From the NCBI GenBank assembly GCA_030549775.1, contig CM060175.1, positions 31,847,262 through 31,911,261 of the forward strand: DNA of 64,000 nt, given 5' to 3'. Position 1 is the stretch's first letter, and the number at the start of each line of letters is the position of its first letter. Source of the DNA: Tamarix chinensis (taxonomy: Eukaryota; Streptophyta; Magnoliopsida; Caryophyllales; Tamaricaceae). Under the pieces are notes generated by a model. That model ran no database searches, was not told the DNA's origin, and saw only the letters and a list, made by a program, of their open reading frames with translations. Position numbers and translations under genes: made by a program. This document shows positions 1-9,550 of this stretch, one piece after another.

Positions 1-85
1 TATGACTCTTGATAAAAGGAGATACTAATGGTAGGCTTAGGCTTATTGGGTAAATTAGGGACTCAAAGGAATATTAGGGGGTATG
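1..85 (+). other. Left part of an old LTR-like fragment
   Basis: No reading frame or motif is visible in these 85 bases. Together with 5037-6405 they form the sequence into which solo LTR A1 was inserted. The right-hand part contains a 60-bp array in plus orientation, so this is probably the residue of an older B-like LTR. The left window edge truncates it. Confidence 0.4.
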
Positions 86-240
86 TGTAACACCCCTAAA
101 ATTCACTCTTGAAAATTTTCATTTTATTTAAATGAATCAGTAGAAGCAAAATAACAAAACCGTGAATTCTAGGGATATAACCATCACACTTAGTACCAAA
201 CTGGTTCACTCCTACTATTCCAATACCAAGTGATAAGGTT
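86..240 (-). promoter_or_regulatory. Tandem stem-loops at the 3' end of LTR A1
   Basis: Bases 87-106 and 162-181 are inverted repeats; of four differences from perfect pairing in the sense RNA, three are G-U wobbles. Bases 184-239 form a second inverted repeat with 19-base arms around an AGGAGTGA-type loop. The same two structures occur in B0, B1, A2 and B2. The function is not known; the position is next to where the primer-binding site would lie in a complete element. Confidence 0.6.
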
Positions 241-505
241 AAAAGTGTAAAATATAATTTATGAGAAACTCAAACATATTTAAATTAGAGTAGCATTAAT
301 AACACTTTACAAGAGTAAAATCCACCAGTGGTGGTTACAAGAATACAAGTCACATTAAAATCAAGGGTTAAAAGAGAGAGGCGAACCCTAAAAGATTTTG
401 GATAATCCATAGTCTATTTTCTGTTGCCTACTTGAATAGCTCCTGAAAAAGGATCTACAAGGGACACTGCCCATTGAATAAGCAGGGGCCCATGAATGGA
501 ACCTT

Positions 506-523
506 TCAGTGCAACAATACTGA
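506..523. repeat. TCAGTA-type palindrome in LTR A1
   Basis: Short palindrome TCAGTG-loop-TACTGA, about 420 bp from the LTR 3' end. Equivalent palindromes occur at matching places in A2, B0, B1, B2, B4, D1 and D2. Confidence 0.5.
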
Positions 524-744
524 GTAACCCTTTAAAACACACTTAAAGCAAGCCCGTAATACAACACATGAAACAAAGCTATATACATATATAATAAGAA
601 ATGCATGCACCATAATCACATACTTGACAAGTCCATCAAATATTAATAATTTATAATGTACAATTAATACTTATGGGCGTTAAGCCATTACTTCATCATT
701 ATTCAATCATCTTGGATTATATATGTCCATGTGAGTGCAGGAAC

Positions 745-1190
745 CCTATTATTATAACCGGCGGATTGGCATCCATACAGGGCAGAATGCTCTTGACTAC
801 TATTATTATCGGTAGATCGGTCTCTAGGGTAGAACACTCTTGGCCACTATTATTCTCCAGTGGACTAGTCTGACCCTAACTCACAAGGTGTTCCACTATA
901 AGTGATTAGTATTTTTCCATAATTTATTCACATCCATAATTAGGTTTAATGAGCTTAGGATCCCCCACTATTATCACTGATGGACCAAAATACATAGAAA
1001 CATCATCTAGGGAAACATGCTTCTAGTCCACTATTATATCTGGTGGACTAGTACTTATAATCATCTTCTAGGACAACATGCTCCTAGGCCACTGTTATAT
1101 CCGGTGGACCGGTACTTATAATCATCTTCTAAGGTAACACACTCCTCATCTACTATTATAACCGATGGACCAATACTCAATATCATAATT
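745..1190 (-). repeat. About 60-bp tandem array in LTR A1
   Basis: About seven diverged units, each with a core like CCACTATTATAGCCGGTGG followed by a spacer resembling CAGGGCAGAACGCTCCTGG. A non-repeat spacer near 880-965 splits the array in two, as it does in B1, B0, B2 and B4. Confidence 0.8.
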
Positions 1191-1889
1191 CAATTGGGCC
1201 CAGTTCATTAATCTTTCACTTTCATGATTAGTGTTTTCCCTTTTTAATCAATACAACAATTCTATTTATTTGCCTCGGACGGGAGATCAAGACCTCGGGA
1301 CACAAAGGTACACTAGTTGTACTGGTGCATAAAGCTATTCAGTACCCTTCAACCATCAAACTTGGGACAAAAAGGTACCTTGGTTGTACTGATGCATAAA
1401 GCTACTCAATACCCTACTAACAAGGACACCTAATCCATGAGTATTTATACCCCCTAAATAGGTCTGTAGAGCTAGATAGAGTAAGATATAGGGCCTAGCT
1501 CAGGCACAAAGATAGGCTAGCAAATACTAAAATAATCGTGGGCTAAACCACGTCTTTAGTGTAGCGACCCCTAAAGGGCCACCATTCTCGATCTCAAGGT
1601 ATTTCAATTTAAGTATTAATGTCTTAATTAAGGTGATCACAAAAAGCACAATTATCAGATACTTATTCACTTTCAATCATTCTGATATCATTTGGTATTC
1701 CTTATTCATATGGTTGTCCAACATAACATGGAGGAATCATTAAGGCCATAATAATCTCATCTAGTTTCCAATTTAGGATTAGTTCTTGTGATACTTACTA
1801 ATCGTCAATACCATTATCTTATTATTTATTGTTACTTGAGTCTTATTACGAAATTCCGTTATCACAATGACATGTTAGATATAGATTAT

Positions 1890-2940
1890 TCATTTACCCC
1901 TTGTATAATTGCTCAGTCATCGCTTCTTTACTTGAAAAATTACCATATTACCCTCCTTATTGTATAATGACTAAATTACCCCTTCCTCGGTTTGGGTTAC
2001 CAAGTTATTTTCCATACTCATTAGATCGCTCATCACCTATCACAACTGTTACACTTATCATATTTCTCATTTGGTTGGTTAGATTACCAATTGTCCTTTT
2101 CCTTTATTATAATTACCTAATTGCCCTTTGGTTGGTCAAATTACCACACTACCTTTCTCCATTATCAAAATTATCAAAATGCCCTTCTCCATTATCATAA
2201 TTCCCAAATTAGCCTTTTGTTGGATAAATTGCTAGATATCCCTTCTCTATTATCATATTTACCAAATTTCCCTTCTCCATTATCAAATTACCAAAATGCC
2301 CTTATCCATTTTCATAATTACCAAAATGCTCTTCTATTGGTTAAATTACCATTTTACCCTTTTCCATTATTATACTATTTTTTTTCCATTTCCATTATCA
2401 TAACTACCATTTTATCCCTTTAGTTATAGAACAACCATTTTATCCTTTTACTTACAAAATTACTATTTTTCCGTTTACTTTAGAAATTACTATAATACTC
2501 TTAACTTCCCAATTTATCATAATACCCTTTTACTTTTAAAATTACCATTTTATCCTTTTACTAATAAAATTACCATAACGTGCTTTTTTTTATCAAATTA
2601 CCATTTTACCTCTTATTTCCAAATTTAGCATATTACTATTTTACCACTTTACTTCCAAAATTACCATAATATCCTTTTATTTGTAAATATCCCATTTTAC
2701 CCCTTACATCCAAATTTACCATTTTATCCCTTTATTTCCAAAATTACCATTTTACCCTTTTATATAAAAATTACCATTTTGCCGTTTTCTTAAAAAATTA
2801 CCACTTTACCCTCCTCTTCCAAAATTACCATTTTACCCCCTTTACTTCCAAAATTACCTTTTTACCTTTTACTCTCAAAATTAGCATAATACCCTTTTAC
2901 TTACAAATTTACCATCTTGTCCTTTTATTACACCATTTTT
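1890..2940 (-). repeat. 28-30-bp AT-rich minisatellite in LTR A1
   Basis: About 35 degenerate units with the plus-strand theme AAAATTACCATTTTACCC. The same array is at 24120-25135 (A2) and 50810-51780 (A3), so it defines the A-type LTRs. Reading frames across it (for example 1901-2200 and 2121-2423) are artefacts of the repeat. Confidence 0.85.
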
Positions 2941-3737
2941 ATTAAGTTATCATCCCTACAAGAATATTAATAATAATACTCCACTCTCCTCATCCAAATT
3001 CCTCCAACTATTATATTTCAGATAATACTCCTCATCACCAACACATATTACTATAATGCCCCTAGGGATCACAATAATATTATTCATGCATCAGTGGTCA
3101 CAATAACATAATATAACATGGATAAGTACTTAAAATTTTCATTAATAGCCAAACTCTTTACTCAAGAAATATTTCCACACATAGCACATAAACTAGCATA
3201 CTTTCCTTTTTATTAGTTAATATAAGCAAAGATATATATTATATGAACAAACATATGACAAGCATAATAACATATTAAAAACCAGTTTATCCATGCATTT
3301 AAGTGGGGTTTAATGATTATCTTAATTCCCACAAAAATCAAACCTTATTGGTATCGAGGTTAAAGATTCAAGCTTTAGATAGTAAAATCCACACCTAAAA
3401 ATAATATCAATATTTATCACATTAGAAATAAGAAAACCCAAAAGCATAATAATTTATAAAACTTAATTAATGAAATGCTTAATTTAAAATATTATTATAT
3501 TTTATGCTTAATCATGTAGCATGAGGTGCATGCAAAGAAATGAGGGAGAGGGTTGATATTGGCATGAAAAAAAGGAAGAGGGAGACAACTTTGGGTTAGG
3601 GTTTTGGGGCTAGGAAAGAGGGCATGTAGGGGGGATTTAGGGAAAAGGAAGGGTTTAGGATGAAGAAGGGGTGTAGGTGGTGGTGGGGGATAGGTTTTTG
3701 GAGCCCAAGGGCGATGGAAGTGAGGCTATGAGATGGG

Positions 3738-4604
3738 CTACAAGAGTTGACGGGGTTGAGAAGGAAGGAATAGAAAGGAGAAAAATGAACGGCTAAGGGG
3801 GTTTATCTCTGTAAAAGAAGGTCTGGGGGTGGTATAGGAGCTTCCAAGGAGTGGCTTGGTGGCTTGGGTGGTGGTAGAGTTGGTAGAAATACGGCTTGAA
3901 GGAGGGGTTGCAGGGAGGTTGCCAAGAAGGAAAAAAGAAGAGGGGTGGAAGAAGGTTGGCTGTAGGGTGCTAGAGGGGTTGTGTGATGATCTAGGGCTAA
4001 GGAAGAGGGGTGGCAAGGAGTGGTGCAAGGGGTTGGTGCGGTGGTGGAAGCAGCGGAGGGTGGTGGTGGTGCAAAATAGAGGAGGAAGAGATGGAGGGGA
4101 AGAAAATGGGGAAGAGGAGATAGAGGGTAAGGGGGCTCGAACAATGGGGTAGCAAAGAGGGTGATGAGGAGATGAAAAAGGAGAGGAACGAGAGGGAAGC
4201 CGGCAATTGATCAGTGGCAGCGTGTAGGGTGGTAGGGTGGTAGGAAGAGGGAAGGAAAGAAGTGGGACGGGGAGGCCATGCGTGATGGGGGTACATGGCT
4301 GGCTTTGTCCAAAATGGTGGAAAAACAGGATGGGAGGGACAGAGAGAGAGAGAGAGAGGGTTGCAATGGTCATTGGTTGTGGCAATGAGAGGTTGCAGGC
4401 AGTTGTCGGGTGTGGCATCGAGGGGTGTGTGCTGCGTTGGGGCTGGGGTAAAAGAAGAAAGAAGGGGAGAGGAGGGGTAGGTTGGGCATAGGGGGGAAGA
4501 AATGAAAGTCGGCCAGTCCGGTCTAGGGGGAAAGGAAGGAAAGGAAAAAAAAGAAGGGGGAGCTTGATATGTATAGGAGAAGAAGATGAGGGGGCTAGGC
4601 ACAA
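3738..4604 (-). other. Proline/serine-rich open frame in LTR A1
   Basis: A 288-codon open frame on the sense strand of A1, low in complexity and rich in Pro, Ser, Leu, Thr and His. No known domain is recognisable. Stretches align in the same frame with the A2 frame at 22517-23383, for example the run around HHRTNPLHHSLPPLFL. Other frames over this CT-rich domain are also open, so the length alone is weak evidence. It may be an LTR-encoded leader peptide or only a pyrimidine-rich regulatory domain. I favour the second. Confidence 0.25.
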
Positions 4605-5036
4605 GAGGAAGGGGAGAGTAGGCTTGGTGCGAGTGGCGCGAAGAAGGAAAAAGGAAAAAGAAAGAAAGGAGGAAAAAGGATAAGAAAGGAATGAGGGAAA
4701 AGGAAAAGGGAAAATAGGGTAAATTAAAATAAATTAAAATAAATTAAGTTATAAAATGATAGGATGTAATATTTTTGGCTAATAAATTTATTTAATTATT
4801 TAATTTAATATAATTAAATATATGGGTTTAAAAAATTTAGTTTTGGAAAAATATTCATTTGAAAATTTAATTAAATAAAATGAGTGTGATAAAATTTAAT
4901 TTATTAAATATCCCTATCCAAATTTTGATACTCAAAAATTCATAAAATAATTAAATGAAAAATATTAAAAGCTAATTTATTTCAAATAAAAGCTATTTAT
5001 TAAATTATAGGTTTTCTAATATTTTAGGGAATTACA

Positions 5037-6405
5037 ATATGGATGTACTAGGGAATAACAAATTAGGGTTTTGAAGAGGACAGTGTAGTCCCAGGGTGGT
5101 AGTAGAGATGGAGCTATACTTAAGGCGTGCATGTTTTTTTGATGTACATGTAATATATAAAATGTGAATAAGATAGTAATAACTCTAAGTGTATGATCAC
5201 TTGAGAAGGGCTTAGTTGTATCTACCAATCTGCCGATGAGAATAGTGGCCTAAAGAGTGTTATGTTTGGTTTGTTTTTTATGCACCGGTCCACCAATGAG
5301 AATAGTAGTCAAGAGTGTACTCCCCTAGGTTTTTGCTTTATTTATCAATTCATTGGTGAGAATAGTGGCAAGGAGCATTTTGCCCTAGGTTTATATTTTA
5401 TTTACCAATCCATTGGTGAGAATAATGGTCAGGAGCATGTTGCCCTAGGATTATTTTTTATGTGTTAGTCCACCAGCGAGAATAGTGGTTAGGAGCATTC
5501 TTCCCTAGGTTTTTACTATGTTTAGTAGGTCACTAGTAAGAATAGTGGAAAGGAGAATAGTGCCTTATATTTATACTTTATGTATATGTCCACCGATGAT
5601 AATGGTGGCCAAGTGTGTGTTGTCCTCAAATTGTACTTTATTTGACAGTTTGCTAGTGAGAATAGTGGTTCTAAGAGTCCTTCCCTAGGTTTATACTTTA
5701 TTTATTAGTCCATAGGTATGATTAGTAGTCAGGGGTATGTTTCCTTAGGTTTATTCTTTTTATATTGGTCCATCCGTGAAAATAGTGGACAAGAGCATGT
5801 TGCCTTGAGTTTCTACTTTGATTTACTAGTCCACCGGTGAGAATAGTAGGGCTCCTAAACCCATGTGGTTAAAATTCATGAATTGACTAATTATTGCTCT
5901 AATATCATAAGTTTAAATAGTAATAAATATGCTAATATGATCTACTAATGTGCATGACATTCTTGCTATGGTGTTGTTTAGAAGTTGTGGGTTGATTAAG
6001 TGAGTTGTACCTGTTACTAAGAATGATGTGGTTTTCTAATTATAATACAAAGAGCATCACTCGGATGTTTCATACGATAGTTATTTATATGTGAATAAAT
6101 ATTGGTATCATAGGATCTTGATGCATGTGGTTATAATAATTATTGCATTTCAATTGATATATGCACAACTTAACATTCATTTGATTGATGTGATGCATCT
6201 AATGTGTTCTATGTGGGCCTTACATATTAGTCATGTATAATGTGTTGCTTATTACCAATGTACTAAAGGTTCATTTCTTAGACCGCTACTTATTCATTGC
6301 ATAGTGGTCTTCATAGCTCAGCTTGCTAGATTATTTCAATGTTATTTAATGGTTTAAGAGCATAGGATTATCTGAGATTCTGTGTGGTAACTTGAACTAG
6401 AAGAT
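5037..6405 (+). mobile_element. Right part of the old LTR-like fragment hosting A1
   Basis: This continues 1-85 after the A1 insertion. It carries the 60-bp array in plus orientation (CCACCGGTGAGAATAGTGG type), opposite to A1. 5860-6405 is AT-rich and shows no coding potential or recognised motif. Neither end of the parent LTR is visible. Confidence 0.5.
5220..5860 (+). repeat. Eleven-copy array with an exact 60-bp period
   Basis: Successive units keep a near-exact 60-bp spacing. Each has a core like TCCACCGGTGAGAATAGTGG, then AGGAGCATGTTGCCCTAGG, then a T-rich tail (TTTATACTTTATTTA). Divergence between units is substantial but their spacing is nearly unbroken. This is the longest and most regular of the eight arrays of this type in the window. 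Confidence 0.9.
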
Positions 6406-6550
6406 TGTAACACCCCAAAATTCACTATTTTTTTTCAAGTGGAAGCAATTCAAATAGAAATACTTAAAACCTGTGAATTCTGGGAATGTTATCGCCACAC
6501 TTAGTACCAGACCGTTTTCTCCGACCGTTCCAGTACCAAGTGCTATGGAT
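6406..6550 (-). promoter_or_regulatory. Tandem stem-loops at the 3' end of LTR B0
   Basis: Inverted repeats equivalent to those of A1: TGTAACACCCC at 6406 pairs with the segment ending in GGGAATGTTAT, followed by the CACTTAGTACCAG arm and its partner near 6535-6550. Confidence 0.5.
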
Positions 6551-6823
6551 AAAGAAAAGATTTACATTAAATTCAAACCAACAATTCATAAAAGAACTCG
6601 ATAGATCATACCTTAAAATTAGAGTACGCATAAATGTTTATAAACCATAATAAAATAGAAATGAGAGTGTGAAATCAAAGAGGATAAATACCCAATACAT
6701 GGTAATGAATCAAGGAGGATAAATCCAATACAAACAAAATAATAGGAGGAAATGAAATTGCAAAAAGACTAAAACATGGCCACAACTCTCTCGAACCTCA
6801 AGCCAAACATACTCAACACTCAG
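6406..6823 (-). mobile_element. LTR B0, 3' portion
   Basis: It begins with TGTAACACCCC (complement of the LTR 3' end) and the conserved double hairpin (about 6406-6550). It stops at solo LTR B1, which inserted with a CTCAG duplication, and resumes at 12402. Confidence 0.75.
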
Positions 6824-6976
6824 TGTAACACCCCCAAATTTCACTCCTGAAAAATTTCGTTTAAATCATAAGGTTTAGCGAAAGCGAAAGAATTAAAACC
6901 ATAAATTTGGGGGTATTACTGCCACACTTAGTACCAGACCGGTTCACTCCTACCGTTCTGATACTAAGTGCTAAGG
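6824..6976 (-). promoter_or_regulatory. Tandem stem-loops at the 3' end of LTR B1
   Basis: The segment from 6825 pairs with 6901-6919 (ATAAATTTGGGGGTATTAC); the first 17 positions differ from perfect pairing only by one G-U wobble. The second hairpin covers 6921-6970: in the sense strand its arms are CACTTAGTATCAGAACGGT and ACCGGTCTGGTACTAAGTG, with one wobble and one mismatch over 19 positions. Confidence 0.65.
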
Positions 6977-7289
6977 CTAAACTAAACAATCGTTAAGTAA
7001 GAGTCATCAAAACATAGGTCCATAATTAACATAGACCATTCACAAAAACCACGAGTCAACAACAGTTAAAATATTGTTAAGATTACAAGTTAAGAGTACG
7101 GTTTCAAAACAAGAAGCATAGTACAAAATATAGCTAAATGAAACAGATCCCAAGGGACCAATATCCGGATTGCCTACTCACTCAAGTCAGGCCTTCCACC
7201 CTGAAACAATATACAATTTTAAACCTACACAAGAGGTCTGCTCCCCACCATCGGTGGATCATCACAGGACCCATTCAACCAGTGTAGTA

Positions 7290-7310
7290 TCAGTACGGGT
7301 CCAATACTGA
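7290..7310. repeat. TCAGTA-type palindrome in LTR B1
   Basis: TCAGTAC, a seven-base loop GGGTCCA, and ATACTGA; six Watson-Crick pairs and one wobble in the sense RNA. Confidence 0.5.
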
Positions 7311-7412
7311 GTAAGGGCGCTGGTGCGCTAAGGCCAAACATACAATCAAACCACATAGCACACCTAGCACAATCATATAGACAACATGCGATAACCCGCA
7401 AGATAAGGTCCG

Positions 7413-7640
7413 AATACTTTTCTGGTGACTTATTCTGATGTAGGAGCATCCATTGAACATAATGATTTTCATATTCATTCTAATCCTCAAGGTAAGGAAG
7501 ATGATTTAGCTTTCTTAATATTGGAGCCTATCATGTTAAATATTCTTGATAATTCTAATATGCTTGACATTGAAAAACATTCAAGTTATTCTTGTAGGTA
7601 TGTTACATATTTGGAAGAAGATGATGTTCATACACATTGA
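7413..7640 (+). pseudogene. C-terminal tail of an unidentified retroelement protein
   Basis: An uninterrupted frame of about 75 codons ends at the TGA at 7638-7640. It has a mixed, acidic composition (motifs GKEDDLAF and YLEEDDVHTH) and is not low-complexity. No start codon belongs to it; GTG at 7425 is only internal. The stop is followed at once by DNA with LTR-like features (TATA box near 7975), so it is probably the 3' end of a retroelement open frame. I cannot assign a family. It lies within B1 in the opposite orientation. Confidence 0.45.
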
Positions 7641-8300
7641 TGTGTACAAGTATTCCAAGGCATGCAAGATTATGACATACATGGGATGATACATTACAAC
7701 AAGAGATAGAGTGATGATATTCATTATTTTCATAAACTTGTTGTAAACCCTAACCCTAAGTATATTTTATGTAAGTTACGGTATTGCTATAATTTCATGT
7801 ATGTATCTTAGTCTATTGTATAGCTTTGTAATATTAATCCTTAGTATCATTTAACCAATGATATTATTCTATGGATTAAGGTTAATATGGGCTTAATTCA
7901 ACCATGATTAATGGGATAGATTAGGTGGGTAAACTTGGCTGGTTAAGGAAGCTCACCACCAAGCTTATTCTTTCCTATATATATACCTTTTGTGCACAAC
8001 ATTTCTATAGAGAATTGAATAGAATGAATAATAAGAATTTTGATAAAACTTTGAGCAAGAGAGCTAAAGTCTAATCCTTCCTTTTGGGTCTGTATTGAGT
8101 AAGGAAAATCCGAGATTAATCCTTCCTCAAATATATATTCCACACGACACATTTGAACACATTCAAATCTGCTGAACACCTTCATCTTGTAACATCAATT
8201 TTTTCGTCCATAATCCACCAAATCACTTCATTCTTTTGCATTAGATCGTGGGTGACACTTTCTAATACAAATTTTGATCCAACCTTCCGTTACTTTGATA
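7639..8300 (+). mobile_element. Probable LTR downstream of the truncated frame
   Basis: B1 is interrupted here: B2 has only about 100 bp between the equivalent flanks. The insert starts TGTGTACAAG after the stop codon. It contains a strong TATA box (CCTATATATATACC, about 7973-7986), then a leader-like stretch (GAGAATTGAATAGAATGAAT and GAGCAAGAGAGCTAAAG) typical of plant LTR promoters. Its right end is not sharply defined. GGTGAC occurs near both edges (7424-7429 and about 8250), but this may be chance. Confidence 0.5.
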
Positions 8301-8379
8301 AAAACCACATCATATTCTTTATTCTCATGAATGATAATAAGTCCATTTCACACATTCTTCAATAATCCATGTGAGCACG

Positions 8380-8745
8380 GGGACCCCACTATTATAGTCG
8401 GTGGACCGGAAATCAACACTTAGGGCAAAACGCCTCTGACCACTATTATAGCCGGTGGACCAGAATCAACACCCAGGGCAGAACCCCTCTGGCCACTATT
8501 CTAACCGGTGGACCAGACTAGCCCCGACTTACATGGTGTTTCGTTGTAAGTACTTAGTATTTTTCCATGGATTAACTTATTCGTTTGGGTCTGTCGAGCC
8601 CGAATCCCCTACTATTATAGCCGGTGGACCGGAATAAACACTCAGGGCAGAACGCCTCTGACCACTATTATAGCCGGTGGACTGAAAATAAACACCCAGG
8701 GCAGAACGCCTCTGGCCACTATTCTAACCGGTGGACCGGACTGGG
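8380..8745 (-). repeat. About 60-bp tandem array in LTR B1
   Basis: Six units with the core CCACTATTATAGCCGGTGG and the spacer AACGCCTCTGRCC, in two groups of three separated by about 60 bp. These copies are close to each other, consistent with recent homogenisation. Confidence 0.85.
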
Positions 8746-9269
8746 TCGGGCTCATCAGTCTTTCACTTTACGTAATTAATGTCTTATCCGTGTCTTATTG
8801 AATCATATCACACCCTTAACATGCATAAATCATTCTCTTTATACTGTACACATCACAACTAATAAAAACCCACATTCATAACTACGCTTAAATCAATAAA
8901 TACACATGATAACACCAACCAACTCTAAGCAGCTATAACCAACCCTAATTGTCCACACCAAACTGTGGTTAACCACTCTTAACCCTATTTTACCATAACA
9001 ACTATACTTAGCCATCCCAAACCTTAATTATCCTCGACAAATCACAATTAGCTTCTCCAACCCTACTTAATCACACAACCCAGAGTTAATCACTCCAAAC
9101 TCTAATTCTGTCTCCTCCATACCCTTATAATACTCCACGTACTATTCTCCGTCCAAAACAGTTAAACACTCAAATAATACTTGCATTACCTTCCTTACAT
9201 CCCAAATCAACCTTTTCACACATAAATTTTGCTCCCACGCAAACGTTACACATCTCATGCAACCTCTCG

Positions 9270-9550
9270 AACTTTTCATACAAACCCTAAATCCCATACA
9301 ATCATTAACTCCCCTACAAAACCCTAACTCCACCATGCAAACCCTAATACCACCATACAAACATTAATACCACCATACAAACCATAACATCACCATGCAA
9401 ACCCTAATACCACCATAAGCCATTAATACGACCATGAAATCATTAATACCACCATACAAACCCTAATACCACCATGCAAACCCTAATACCACCATAAGCC
9501 ATTAATACCACCATACAAATATTAATACCACCAAACCATAACACCACCAT
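9270..9550 (-). repeat. 20-bp minisatellite in LTR B1
   Basis: About a dozen units of ATACAAACCCTAATACCACC. Shorter versions occur in B0 (about 13430-13560) and B4 (about 49800-49870). B3 has the complement CATGGTGGTATTAGGGTTTG at about 48140-48310. Confidence 0.85.

Larger units (their letters stand above)
86..5036 (-). mobile_element. Solo LTR A1 (A-type giant LTR)
   Basis: A 4,951-bp LTR read on the minus strand, from TGTAATTCCC at 5036 to GGGGTGTTACA at 86. Its first bases align with A2 (21921) and A3 (53929). No internal region flanks either end. The five bases before it are GTATG and the five after it are ATATG, a 4-of-5 match as expected of an aged target duplication. It is therefore read as a solo LTR left by recombination between two LTRs. 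Sense order: AT-rich start, purine/pyrimidine tract (4640-4735), CT-rich domain (3530-4640), minisatellite (1890-2940), 60-bp array (745-1190), palindrome (506-523), terminal hairpins (86-240). Confidence 0.85.

Noticed and set aside
1901..2423. Repetitive hydrophobic peptides resembling membrane segments
   Set aside because: They are translations of the AT-rich minisatellite; the same happens at 24540-24851 and 51448-51792.
7740..7760. Telomere-like AAACCCTAACCCTAA
   Set aside because: Only about two units, within a retroelement fragment.
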